Shown: positions 54,780 to 64,000 of the stretch, piece after piece
How positions within the stretch are numbered: the first letter of the stretch is position 1
Layout: each line of letters starts with the position of its first letter
Assembly (NCBI GenBank): GCA_009823505.1
Contig: VZQC01006583.1
Coordinates: forward strand, 783,344-847,343
Length of the DNA stretch: 64,000 nucleotides
From: Rhizomys pruinosus
Taxonomy: Eukaryota > Chordata > Mammalia > Rodentia > Spalacidae
Direction of reading: 5' to 3'
Notes under the pieces: model-generated
What the model saw: the letters and a program-made list of their open reading frames with translations, nothing else
The model's database searches: none
What the model was told of the DNA's origin: nothing
Position numbers and translations under genes: made by a program

Positions 54780-55021
54780 GGGCTGAAGAGATGGCCTAGC
54801 GGTTGAGAGCGCCGACTGCTCTTGCAGAGGACCCGGGTTCGATCCCCAGCACCCACATGGTGACTGAGAGCCGTCTTTACTCCAGTTCCAGGGGAATCCA
54901 ACACCCTCTTCAGACCTCCGCGGCCTTGCATGACACGGGTGCACAGACCTGCATGCAGACAGTACATTCATACACATAAATAAATAAATAAATAAATAAA
55001 TGAATAAAAATTAAAAAAAAT
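54780..55021 (+). mobile_element. Young-type B2 SINE with target-site duplication
   Basis: GGCTGAAGAGATGGCCTAGC, GGTTGAGAGCGCCGACTGC and a consensus Pol III B-box GGTTCGATCCC at 54836-54846. Tail (AAAT)n. The 13-bp AAGGTCCATGTTC (54767-54779) and AAGGTGCATGTTC (55022-55034) flank it. Shares its diagnostic head with the B2 nested at 13141. Confidence 0.95.
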
Positions 55022-55154
55022 AAGGTGCATGTTCACAGTATTTGAGTATCTGTCCGAGGCTTCTGGCTGAACCTGCTCGTGGGATAAGACGATGCTGTGC
55101 CAGGCATGCCAGGTGACTGTGCCTAGAGGGTTCAAGTTTTACAGAATGTTTTCT

Positions 55155-55308
55155 TTTTAAAAAAGACTTATTTTTTATTTATGTGTATGTGTGTCTATGT
55201 GTGGGTATGTACGTGTGTGTGTGTAGAGCTGGAGTTACAGGCCATTGAGAGCCACCCGGTGGGTGCTGGGGATTGAACTCGGGTCCTCGGAAGAGCAGCA
55301 TGTGCTGT
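55155..55308 (-). mobile_element. Truncated B2 SINE
   Basis: TTTTTATTTATGTGTATGTG ... GAGCTGGAGTTACAGGCC ... GGGATTGAACTCGGGTCC. The promoter head is missing. Confidence 0.75.
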
Positions 55309-55489
55309 CAGTGTAGAATCTTTCTTATGCACTACTCATTCATCTTTGTGGTACTTTGGGGAGGTCAAGGTTGTTATTTTATATTTTGCATTGAGGAAGC
55401 TGGGTTTCTGGGAGAGGAGTTAACTTGCCACCACCACGACAGCAGCTCAGATGGTGTGGGTCAGTTCTACTCCTTGATCTATATTTTAG

Positions 55490-55674
55490 GGTTTCAGGCC
55501 ACTCAGACTGTCCTGAAACTCACTGTAAAGCTGAGGGTGACTTTGAACATCTGATCGTCCTGTCTCCTCTTCCCCAGGATCACACGTTTGTGCCATCACA
55601 CCTGTGTTCTGAGGTGCCAGGACTTTGTCCCTGCTAGGCAAGCAGTCTCCCAACTGAGCTACACTTAGCTGCTC
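55490..55674 (-). mobile_element. B4-like composite SINE (reverse)
   Basis: B1-like CTGTCCTGAAACTCACTGT ... then ID-like GCTAGGCAAGCAGTCTCCC with AACTGAGCTACACTTAGC. Confidence 0.7.
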
Positions 55675-55764
55675 CTCGGACTTCTAATCTTAAGCTGCAT
55701 GCTAGCTTGCCTTCCTGGAGCCTCGCGTCTGTTGCTGGGCTTGCAGGAACCAGGTCTGTGAGCA

Positions 55765-55918
55765 CAGTTGTGATGCACACTTTTGTGGTCTTAGCACTCG
55801 GGAGGCAAAGGCAAGGAGATCAGAAATTGAAGGTCATCCTGGGCTGGGTAGTGAATGTGAGGCTAGCCAGACTAGATAAGACCCTGTCTCCAAAAGCAAA
55901 AATAACAACAGCAAAAGA
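55765..55918 (+). mobile_element. B1-like SINE, diverged
   Basis: TTGTGATGCACACTTTTGTG ... TTAGCACTCGGGAGGCAAAG ... AGACCCTGTCTCCAAAAGC. Confidence 0.72.
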
Positions 55919-57010
55919 GAACTGTGTCCCTCACTTCTGTATCTTCCTGTTTAGCACCAGAGTCGCAGAGGCCTCGGGTCCCATCTTCTCAGTGAGTCAG
56001 CTCAGGACCCATTCACTCCCCTACGTTTTCATGGGTTTTCCTTCCCTTCCTTTTTACCTCACTGGCTGTACAGACTGGAACATTGGAAACTTCTGTGGTG
56101 TGAGAGAAATGGCTAGTTCAGAGACTGCGCTGTCATCGCTAGAGGGGGAGACCTGGTGTTGGACACAGACAGTGCTGTGAGGGGAGCCTTCAGTGGCGGG
56201 AAGATGTAGGTTGGGGACAGTGTCTGATCTAAGCTGCAAGGCAGCTTGGGGTCCGTCTGCTGTGTTCAGGAATCTGTCTCTCACTCTAAGGCCCTGACCC
56301 ATGTCCTGTGTACTGTGGCCGGTGCTGTCCACAGGCTCCCTGTCACATGACCCACTTTGGTTTCGACCCTCTGTCCCCCATGTCTTCTTGACCTCTCTCC
56401 CGGCACCCCTGCTGCACCTGACCTGCACCCCCCCACCCCCGCCCTTGCTGCCCGGCAACCCTGCTGAACCTGACTTGCATCCCCTGCCCTCTTGTCCCAG
56501 CTCCTGTTCAAAGCCTCCTTCTTGGCCCCGACCCTGGGCTGGGCCCCTCAGAGTATCCCTTCTGCCCCCTTCTGACAAGCAGGGTGCACTCTGCCTTGGT
56601 TCTTCTGCCTCCTCTGAAACCCACCCCTCCCAGGGGCGATTTCCTCCAATCTATGTTTCTTCCAGAAGGAATTGCTCCTGTGGACTCTTCCTCCCATCAA
56701 TGTACTAGCCAGACCCAACCCTGCTCAGCTTCCAAGATCAGACAGGACCAGGCATGTTCAGGGACTCTTCCTAATGTGCAGTGATGCTATTTGCTATTTC
56801 TTCCTTCCTTGCCTGTGAATTCCTCCATGCAACCGAACAGTGGTTACAGACTGTAACCTGGTTGTCAGGTCCACTGGTGCTGGGGTACCACAGGACTAAG
56901 CTGCAGACCTTGTCCACCAGGCCTGCTGTGTGGGGTATCAAGTGTGGCCTGGTAGCCTAGAGCAGCATGCGGATACACCTATGTTTTAAATTTTATTAAC
57001 TATTATCATA
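55919..57010. other. Unique DNA, no gene assigned
   Basis: About 1.1 kb. A C-rich part (56390-56580) gives Pro-rich frames (174 codons minus, 135 codons plus) on opposite strands, most likely compositional. No splice-bounded exon recognised. Confidence 0.4.
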
Positions 57011-57014
57011 TGGG

Positions 57015-57102
57015 TGTATGAGAGAGAAAAGTAAGAGAGAGAGAAAGAAAGAGAGCGAGCGAGCATTCCCAGAGATTTGGAGGTCAGAGGATAACACGCC
57101 CC

Positions 57103-57154
<52 letters not shown>
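57015..57154 (+). repeat. (GA)n-rich and (CA)n microsatellites
   Basis: GAGA/GAAA text at 57015-57063 and an uninterrupted (CA)n at 57111-57154. Confidence 0.92.
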
Positions 57155-57157
<3 letters not shown>

Positions 57158-57289
57158 TCATCCTCTTCCACCACCACCGGTGCAGAATGAACTCAGAGCC
57201 TCAGACCTGCTCTGCACTTTCACCCACCAAGCCCCCTTGAGGGCCTGGATCTAGGCTTTAAACACAGCTCTGTTGTTTACTTGTAGGGC

Positions 57290-57291
57290 CT

Positions 57292-57338
<47 letters not shown>

Positions 57339-57484
57339 TTCTTTTTGAGACAGGGTCTCCCTCTAGCCCCAGCTGGCCTGGAGCTCGCTCTGTAGAACAG
57401 GCTGGCCTTGAACTCACAGAGATCAGCCTGCCTCTGCCTCCTGAGTGCTGAGATTAAAGGCATTCACCACCACGCTCAGCCACC
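57290..57484 (-). mobile_element. B1 SINE with long (TTTA)n
   Basis: (TTTA)n at 57292-57341, then GAGACAGGGTCTCCCTCTAG ... CTTGAACTCACAGAGATCAG ... GAGATTAAAGGCATTCACC. Confidence 0.93.
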
Positions 57485-57486
57485 AC

Positions 57487-57640
57487 AAGACTCTTACCCT
57501 CTCTGGGCCCATTTCTGCACTTGCAAATGAGACTATTAGCTCATAGACTTATTGTTCCAGTAAGTGAAATAACCTGTGTTAGATGCTTAGTACAGTGCCT
57601 GAATTATACTAAGCATGTTACAGACGCTGGCTATTTTGTT
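57487..57640 (+). mobile_element. MIR SINE fragment
   Basis: CCTCTCTGGGCCCATTTCTG ... AATGAGACTATTAGCTCA ... AGATGCTTAGTACAGTGCCT is the 3' half of MIR in sense orientation, directly after the B1. Confidence 0.7.
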
Positions 57641-59097
57641 AGCAAAGGGCAGATAGTTGAAAACATTGCTAGATTATACTGGCAGCAGTGAGTATAAGTC
57701 CTGAACGGGTGACAGACAAGCTAATACCTTGGGTAAACTGAGCCGGCCACACTGAGGGGAGGCTACACCATGCACATAATCCACACAGAGAGACCATTTG
57801 GCCAGAGAGCCACTGCGCGCCTGGGAGGAGAGAGGTGAGGCTGCAGTCTCACCTCTTCCCTCTCCTTCTTCCTCATCTCCCAGGCTATGACCCCATCTCC
57901 TTAACCCACTTTTCCTCTCTGCAAACCTGTCATTTGCTAGGAACAATGGATGCCTGAGAGAAAGTCGCTTTTGCTCAGTGCCTTACTTATGGAATTGCTG
58001 AGGCAGGTCCCCCATGGAAAAACCTGAAGCCATGTTCTATTTAGAGACACTTCAGCCTGACGCAGCAAATCCGGTGGGTGTGATGTGCCTCCTTGTCTAG
58101 TAAGGGGACATCTGCACAGAGCTAAATGGCTTCCTTACTCCATTCCTGGGACAGGTCTTTCCAAGGTTGGATGTTAGTGTAACTGTGAGCAGTCAGGAAG
58201 CGAGTAGGAGGTGATCCAGACATGCTTCCAACAGGGACTCCATCCAGGGAGGAACTCAGCACCAGGAGGCTCTTCATGAGTGATTTCTCCTAACGTCCCA
58301 GGTCGTTGTGAAAATTCCCATCTCAGACTCCAGGAATGATGGGACGTAGGAGACAGCGGGGGCTGGCAGGGAAGGAGTGGAATCTGCAGATGGTAAAGGT
58401 GTGCGTGCTTTCCCATGCCCGAGGCTCCCAGCAGACATGACTAACTAGCCGATGTTTTTCAGAGCACATAAGAGTGTGCTGGAAACTTGCTGCAGTTTCT
58501 CCAGAGTGGACCTTTGTCATGGTCAACACTACTCTTGTTGCTTATCTTTTGATGAACGACAGGCTGGCATTATTCATGCTACCTGCTCAGTATCCCCCAA
58601 TCAATCAAATCTCAACATCTCACAGAGCCCTGAATGCTCCCGACAGCCTGCTCAGTCAGAGCAGAACAGCCCTCTGCCCTGTAGTGCTCGCTCCTCCTTC
58701 AGCTCCTTTACATCCATCAGTTCCTGCTTTCTGGCTTCCCTGAAACTGGCCAGAACTAATCTATTGATCTCTTCTCTATGAACACTCTAATATTTATGGT
58801 CTGGGACAATATCACCCTTTAGCGTTTTAGCAATTTTAATGATGATTAAGTGACACCTAGCCATTACTGCTTTCTACTCCGGCACCAGGGGCCGCCAGAA
58901 AGAGGAAGCCCAGCTTGAGTGTTGATCTCTTAATGCTGATTGAGTCATTTCACCTGCAGAAACAACCCAGTTGGGGTCTCAGGGTCTGAGAAACAAACTG
59001 ATTAAATTCCATTTCCTTGAGGTGGCTTAGGAGAGGGTATCAGGTAACACAGAGGCTTTGAGACAACCCATTGCCTTCCCTAGAGGCCTTCATTGAC
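57641..59097. other. Unique DNA, no gene assigned
   Basis: About 1.45 kb. Frames of 80-109 codons overlap on both strands around 58170-58780. No domain or splice context recognised. Confidence 0.4.
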
Positions 59098-59240
59098 CTC
59101 TCGTTCTCCCTCTCCTCCCCTCCTCTCTTCCCTTCTCTCCCCTCCCCTCTCTTCCCTTCTTCTCCCCCCTCTTTTCCCCTTCCCCTTCCTTCCCCTTCCC
59201 TCCTTTCCATCCTTCCCCACTGTGTGTCTCTTTTTCCCAG
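59098..59240 (+). repeat. Polypyrimidine (CTCC/CCTT)n tract
   Basis: About 140 bp almost free of purines on the plus strand. Confidence 0.9.
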
Positions 59241-59294
59241 TCTGTCTGTAGGGGACTATCTCATTACTTAATTAGTTGAGTTAATTAACTGAAT

Positions 59295-59435
59295 ATGTAA
59301 CTAGTGCCTTCTGTCTGTCTAGCACTGTTGTTAGATCTGAAGTACAATTCAAGACAATTTCCCTCTTCTCATGGACTTGTATTCAGGCTGGGGAGGAAAA
59401 AAGACAAAAGTAACACATAGATAGATGAAGCTTCC
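59295..59435 (+). mobile_element. Possible ancient mammalian repeat fragment
   Basis: TCTAGCACTGTTGTTAGATC ... ATTCAAGACAATTTCCC ... CTCATGGACTTGTATTCAGG resembles an old dispersed repeat. I cannot name the family. Confidence 0.4.
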
Positions 59436-59885
59436 TCATCTTGTGCACCTTGAGGGGAATGGTATGTATCTCATAACCCCCGGTCCCCTTGGCTTACTCG
59501 GTCCCTGTTTGAGTCGGTGTCTGCTTGGTGCACTAGGTGGAAATGTGCATTCACATTAAAGTCTGTTCTTGGCATGTGGAAATATCCAGCAAGTATCTCT
59601 TTAAGAAGATCCACGGACCGAGGGTGGTCCAGAGCCTTGGGGCACAGGGCAGCATCCATGCCAGGCTTCTGAGTGCAGTGCCTTGTCCTTTGTTGGGGTG
59701 CACACTGGATACTCCAGAGAGACAGAGCTGATACGAAGTGAACCACCCTTGAAGAAGCTGGGACTGGATAGAAGTAGGTTAGGTCTTGCTTGAGAGGTCA
59801 CCAACAGTGCTCATTTGGGGTCTGAACTTGAAAAGCCAGCATGTAAAATGGTGATCAGGATAAAACATAGGATTAATACTAGGAC

Positions 59886-60062
59886 CAGAACAGTCAGATG
59901 GCTCCGTGGGTAACAGCAATCCTACCAATAAGGCAAGTTCCATTCTGATCTCACATGGTAGAGGAGAGAACTGACTTCTGCTAGACGTTCTGCAGCTTCC
60001 ACACGCGTGCTGTGTCATGCATATGTGCACACATACATTAAATAAACAAATGTAATAAAACT
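59886..60062 (+). mobile_element. B3-like SINE, diverged
   Basis: ACAGTCAGATGGCTCCGTGG ... GATCTCACATGGTAGAGGAG ... ACATTAAATAAACAAATG. Confidence 0.68.
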
Positions 60063-60071
60063 AGGAGAAGT

Positions 60072-60195
60072 GAAGTCAGGTGTGGTAGTTCACACCTACA
60101 CTCCTAGCCCTCAGGAGGTGGAGGCAGGAGGATCAGAAATTCAAGGCCAGCTGTGGCTGCACAGCTGGTTCGAGGCTGGCCTGGGACACAGACAC
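60072..60195 (+). mobile_element. B1-like SINE, diverged
   Basis: GTCAGGTGTGGTAGTTCACA ... CCTCAGGAGGTGGAGGCAGG ... GGCTGGCCTGGGACAC. Confidence 0.72.
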
Positions 60196-60930
60196 AGCCA
60201 CCCTGGGTTAGTCGTTTGGCTCTTGTTTTGATTAGTTTTCCAGAAAGTGACCTTGGGACCATTTCTCTACCTTTGCAAGCCTTATAGGGTAAGTGGAGAT
60301 CCCAGAAGGATCTACCCTGGAGGGACACCCGGGAGGGTAAATAAAGGAAAGAAGTGTCTGCACATGAACCTGGGCCTGCTACTGGGATATGGATGTCTGT
60401 AGGAACCGTGAGTGCTACTCGGGCTACCCTCCTCACCACAGGCTCTGCCAGGTACAGTGACCTGGATTCCCTGAGAAGCTGTGGGCTCTGACTGCAGGCA
60501 TGCACTAGGAAAGTGAGGGGCCTTTTTTCAGTGTATATGTGGGCATTTGCATGTTTGTACTAATTTTTTTATTCCATACGTTGCCTTGTCCTACAAGAGG
60601 TTTTAAAGCAGCTCATTAACATGCAGAGGTTATAGCGAAGTAAAGGAAATTTTAAAGCGAGAGAAGAAATGTGCATGGGGACTAGGCAGGGGAACAGCAT
60701 GCTGAGAGAAGACAGGGAATGACACTGTGGAATGTTTACCTTTGTTCTGGGTGGACTGCAAGTCTGGTTTTAAGTTTCTGAGGAGCAAAGAGTACAAGCA
60801 AGATCCATCACACCCTGTGAGGAGAAACCAATCAAGCCACTTCAATAAAGGTACAAGAGTCTCTGTAGGGCATTAGAGGGGATTCTCCTCTGGCTCAGAG
60901 AGCAAGGTATGCAGTGAAATGGAAGACATT
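60196..60930. other. Unique DNA, no gene assigned
   Basis: No recognised element. A 133-codon minus frame (60104-60505) begins inside the B1-like repeat. Confidence 0.4.
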
Positions 60931-60933
60931 CTA

Positions 60934-61083
60934 TAGGTGTGGTGGCGCACGCCTTTAATCCTAGTACTTGGGAGGCAGAGGCAGATGGATCTTTGTGAGT
61001 TCAAGGCCAGCCTGGTCTACAGAAAGAGTTCCAGGACAGCTGGGGCTACAGGGAGACCCTGTCTCAAAAAGACTGAAAAAAAA
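60934..61083 (+). mobile_element. B1 SINE, well preserved
   Basis: TAGGTGTGGTGGCGCACGCC ... GTTCCAGGACAGCTGGGGCT ... GAGACCCTGTCTCAAAAAG. This copy is closer to the mouse-like centre (CCAGGACAG) than the one at 1456. Confidence 0.92.
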
Positions 61084-61132
61084 ATCTATAGCTTTAAAAA
61101 GGACCCTCAAAAAAGAAAAAAAGGATCCTCAA

Positions 61133-61178
61133 GGACTGGAGAGGCCTCAGCTGCTGAGAGCACTGGCTGCTCTTACTT
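61133..61178 (+). mobile_element. B2 SINE head cut by a LINE-1 insertion
   Basis: GGACTGGAGAGGCCTCAGCT, then GAGAGCACTGGCTGCTCTTA, is the first 45 or so bases of a B2. The element then stops and LINE-1 copy 2 begins. The B2 remainder should lie beyond the right edge of the window. Confidence 0.78.
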
Positions 61179-61179
61179 G

Positions 61180-64000
61180 GTCTTGATTCTTGTTGTTGTT
61201 GTTGTTGTTGTTTCCAATATGCATTATGCCCAACTGCTTTGGACAAAAGCTCAGGGGGCCCTACACAAGAAACACAACTGGGTAATTGGCACTAGCATCC
61301 ACAGATGAAGGATACCATTCGTTGTTTGTTTTTCTGGGACTGTGTTACTTCACTCAGCATGATGTCCTCTAGCTCCAGCCATTTTCCTGCAAAGCTCGTG
61401 ATGTCGTCTTTCTTTACTGCTGCATAGAACTCCATTGTGTAGATGTACCACATTTTCTCTATCCACTCGTCAGTTGAGGGGCATTTAGGTTGGTTCCAGC
61501 TCTTTGCTATTGTGAAGAGAGCTGAAATAAACATGGCCGTGCATGTATCTCTGTGGTGGCGTAAGTCTTGAGGGTACATGCCCAGGAGTGGTATGGCTGG
61601 GTCGGGTGGCAAGTTCATTCCAAGTCTTCCAAGGGTTCTCCACACTGCTTTCCATAGTGGCTGTACGAGTTTACATTCCCACCAGCAGTGGATGAGTGTT
61701 CCCCTTTCCCCACAACCTCTCCAGCACTTGGTATCATTTGTTTTCTTGATCCTAGCCAGTCTTACTGGAGTAAGATGATATCTTAAAGTGGTTTTGATTT
61801 GCATTTCCTTAATGATTAGTGATGTTGAGCAGTTCTTGAGGTGTTTCTCAGACATCTCTAATTCCTCGCTTGTGAAGTCTCTGTTCAGTTCTTTGCTCCA
61901 TCTATTGAGCGGGTCGTTTGTTTTCTTTTTTCTTTGTTTTTTGAGTAGTTTATATATTCTGGAAATCAATGCTTTGTCAGATGTATCTGCAGTGAAGGTT
62001 TCCTCCCACTCTGTGGGATTTCTCTTCACTTCCTTGATTGTTTCTTTTGATGTACAGAAGCTTTTGAGTTTGATGAGGTCCCATTTGTCAATTGTCGACC
62101 TTAATTCTTGTGCAGCTGCTGTCTGATTTAGGAAGTCTTTTCCTACGCCTATGTCTTGTAGTCTGCTGCCAACTTTTTCTTCTATCACCTTCAGAGTTTG
62201 GGGTTTCACGTTGAGGTCTTTAATCCATCTGGAGTTGACTTTTGTACAGGGTGAGAGGTAGGGGTTTAATTTCATTCTTCTACAAGTGGTGATCCAGTTT
62301 TGCCAACACCACTTGCTGAAGATGCTGTCTTTTCTCCATTGTGGTTTCTTGGCCCCCTTGTCAAATATGAGATGGCTGAAATTGTATGTGCTCAGATTTG
62401 GATCTTCGGTTTTGTTCCATTGGTCAACAGGTCTGTTTTTGTGCCAGTACCAGGCTGTTTTTATGACTATAGCCCTGTAGTATAGTTTAAAATCTGGTAT
62501 AGAGATCCCTCCTGTGTAGCTCTTTTCACTCAGGATTGATTTGGCTATTCGGGGTCTTTTGTTTTTCCAAATGAATTTAAGAACTTTTGTTTCCAAGCCT
62601 GTGAAGAAACTCTTGGGGATTTTGATTGGGATTGCATTAAATCTATACAAGAGTTTTGGTAAAATGGACATTTTTACAATGTTAATTTTCCCAATCCATG
62701 AGCATGGGAGGTTTTTCCATCTTCTGAGGTCTTCTTCAATTTCTTTCTTTAAGGGTTTAAAATTTTTGTTGTAGAGGTCTTTGGTGTCTTTGGTTAGGTT
62801 TGTTCCTAGGTATCTTATTGTTTTTGAGGCTATTGTGAGTGGGAAGGTCTCTTTGAATTCTTTCTCCAGTTGCTTGTTCTTGGTGTAAAGAAAGGCCATT
62901 GATTTTCTAAGGTTAATTTTGTATCCTGCCACTTTGCTGAAGCTGTTAATCGTTTCTAGGAGTTTTCTGGTGGAGTTTTTTGCATCCCTTAAGTAAACAA
63001 TCATATCATCAGCAAATAGGGATAGTTTGACTTCCTCTTTTCCAATTAGTACTCCTTTAATATCCTTTTCTTGCCTTATTGCTCTAGCAAGTGTTTCAAG
63101 CACTATATTGAAGAGGAGTGGTGATAGGGGGCAGCCTTGCCGAGTTCCTACCTTTAAAGGGAATGTTTCTGTCATTTCCCCATTTAGGATGATATTGGCT
63201 GTGGGTTTCCTGTATATGGCTTTGATTACATTGAGGAATGATCCCTCCAATCCAATTCCTTCTAGGACTTTAAGCATGAAGGGATGCTGGATTTTGTCAA
63301 AGGCTTTTTCAGCATCAATTGAGATGATGGTGTGGTTTTTGTCTTTGATTCCGTTTATGTGTTTGATGATGTTTATTGATTTTCGTATGTTGAACCATCC
63401 CTGCATCTCTGGTATGAATCCAACTTGGTCATGATGGATGATCTTCTTGATGTGGGTCTGTATGCGATTTGCCAGTATTCTGTTTAGAATTTTGGCATCT
63501 GTGTTCATGAGGGAGATGGGTCTATAATTCTCCTTTTTGGTTGTATCTTTGCCTGGTTTTGGTAATAGAGTGATGTTGGCTTCATAGAAGGAATTTGGGA
63601 GAGTTCCCTCTGATTGTATACTTCTAAACAGTTTCAGAAATAATGGTTGTAGGTCTTTTTGAAATGTTTTATAGAATTCTGCTGTGAAACCGTCTGGGCC
63701 TGGGCTTTTTTTAGTTGGGAGGCTTCTTACTACATCCTCTATTTCTTCATATGTTATGGGTCTGTTTAAGCTGCTGGTCTCCTCTTGGCCAAGCTTTGGT
63801 GATTCCCAAGATTTCAGATATTCATCCATTTCTTCTAGATTTTCAAACTTGGTAGAATATAGGTTCTTGTAATATTCCCATATAATTTTCTTGATCTTTT
63901 CCTTGTCCGTTGTGATATTTCCCTTTTCATCACAGATTGTATTGATTTGGAGTTGTTCCTTCTTTCTTTTTGTTAACTGGGCTAGAGGTCTGTCTATCTT
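61180..64000 (-). mobile_element. Young LINE-1, 3' part (copy 2, runs off the window)
   Basis: Antisense L1 with an open ORF2, then a very short 3' UTR (about 100 bp). The 3' UTR shares GAGCTTTTGTCCAAAGCAG and GAAACAACAACAAC with copy 1, but ends in (AAC)n at 61193-61215 instead of continuing about 220 bp to an A-rich tail. The lack of disruption contrasts sharply with copy 1. Confidence 0.93.
61292..64000 (-). CDS. LINE-1 ORF2 protein (reverse transcriptase), C-terminal part, open to window edge
   Basis: L1 ORF2p is an endonuclease-reverse transcriptase that nicks genomic DNA and copies its own mRNA at the nick. The frame runs without a stop from base 64000 to the stop codon at 61292-61294: 902 codons, the first in-window Met being at 63829. 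From that Met, RT motifs are [10 protein letters not shown] (D172), [12 protein letters not shown] (230-241) and FADD (272-275; bases 63005-63016). A C-terminal CCHC zinc knuckle lies at C702, C706, H714, C719. The end reads SFICGC. Family length is about 1,280 residues, so about 370 N-terminal residues with the endonuclease lie off the window. No missing RT catalytic residue is seen. Whether the element is complete and active cannot be judged here. Confidence 0.93.
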   Translation of the reverse strand, partial: KIDRPLAQLTKRKKEQLQINTICDEKGNITTDKEKIKKIIWEYYKNLYSTKFENLEEMDEYLKSWESPKLGQEETSSLNRPITYEEIEDVVRSLPTKKSPGPDGFTAEFYKTFQKDLQPLFLKLFRSIQSEGTLPNSFYEANITLLPKPGKDTTKKENYRPISLMNTDAKILNRILANRIQTHIKKIIHHDQVGFIPEMQGWFNIRKSINIIKHINGIKDKNHTIISIDAEKAFDKIQHPFMLKVLEGIGLEGSFLNVIKAIYRKPTANIILNGEMTETFPLKVGTRQGCPLSPLLFNIVLETLARAIRQEKDIKGVLIGKEEVKLSLFADDMIVYLRDAKNSTRKLLETINSFSKVAGYKINLRKSMAFLYTKNKQLEKEFKETFPLTIASKTIRYLGTNLTKDTKDLYNKNFKPLKKEIEEDLRRWKNLPCSWIGKINIVKMSILPKLLYRFNAIPIKIPKSFFTGLETKVLKFIWKNKRPRIAKSILSEKSYTGGISIPDFKLYYRAIVIKTAWYWHKNRPVDQWNKTEDPNLSTYNFSHLIFDKGAKKPQWRKDSIFSKWCWQNWITTCRRMKLNPYLSPCTKVNSRWIKDLNVKPQTLKVIEEKVGSRLQDIGVGKDFLNQTAAAQELRSTIDKWDLIKLKSFCTSKETIKEVKRNPTEWEETFTADTSDKALISRIYKLLKKQRKKKTNDPLNRWSKELNRDFTSEELEMSEKHLKNCSTSLIIKEMQIKTTLRYHLTPVRLARIKKTNDTKCWRGCGERGTLIHCWWECKLVQPLWKAVWRTLGRLGMNLPPDPAIPLLGMYPQDLRHHRDTCTAMFISALFTIAKSWNQPKCPSTDEWIEKMWYIYTMEFYAAVKKDDITSFAGKWLELEDIMLSEVTQSQKNKQRMVSFICGC

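Noticed and set aside
56054..56708. Pro-rich frames on both strands as a possible exon
   Set aside because: Opposite-strand overlap and a C-rich composition explain them. No splice-site pair or domain was seen.
58882..58895. Third CTCF-like site (GCACCAGGGGCCGC)
   Set aside because: Only 12 of 14 positions match, including a mismatch in the GGC core. Too weak to call.
61578..63872. Plus-strand frames of 60-135 codons across the right end
   Set aside because: Antisense shadows of LINE-1 ORF2.

Overview
This window is rodent nuclear DNA with no host protein-coding gene that I can support. The rodent assignment rests on the interspersed repeats: many B1 (7SL-derived), B2/B3 (tRNA-derived), ID and ID-B1 composite (B4-like) SINEs, Lx-type LINE-1 3' UTRs and URR1-like hAT relics, over a background of old mammalian MIR, L2 and L1M remnants. 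The B1 and B2 consensus forms differ from the mouse and rat forms I know, and the recent B2 copies are still of an ancestral B3-like type. A myomorph rodent outside Mus/Rattus is therefore likely; a spalacid- or dipodoid-like lineage is only a guess. Nearly all long open frames are by-products of tandem repeats or transposons. The one convincing coding frame is the ORF2 of a LINE-1.

Layout. 1-8.5 kb: unique DNA sprinkled with SINEs, plus a 15-bp tandem repeat carrying octamer (ATGCAAAT) motifs at 4.48 kb and a 3 x 52-bp repeat at 4.8 kb. 8.49-14.40 kb: an old full-length LINE-1 on the + strand with 166-bp promoter monomers, target-site duplications, dead ORFs, a deletion at the end of ORF2 and a younger nested B2. 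14.4-24.9 kb: relics (URR1, L1M, Lx 3' UTR, SINEs, pyrimidine tracts) and a strong CTCF-like motif at 24.03 kb. 24.96-27.61 kb: a 2.65-kb G-rich minisatellite. 31.93-32.75 and 33.01-33.89 kb: two adjacent minisatellites with 36-bp and 35-bp units. 34-48 kb: LINE and SINE relics, including a B2 whose A-box segment is amplified five times in exact 43-bp steps (38.0 kb) and a 28-bp array (39.2 kb). 48-51.4 kb: arrays of 60, 26 and 51/55 bp. 52.2-53.4 kb: a direct duplication of about 172 bp flanking an L2 relic. 61.18-64 kb: the 3' half of a young LINE-1 on the - strand, whose ORF2 is open to the window edge, inserted into a B2.

Nothing here works together as an operon or pathway. The notable biology is genome dynamics: an unusual concentration of minisatellites, one of them clearly born inside a SINE; a LINE-1 with an uninterrupted reverse-transcriptase frame; nested insertions that give a relative chronology; and two good CTCF-type motifs in divergent orientation. 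I see no previously undescribed gene system. Repeat family names come from memory of consensus sequences and were not checked by a database search.
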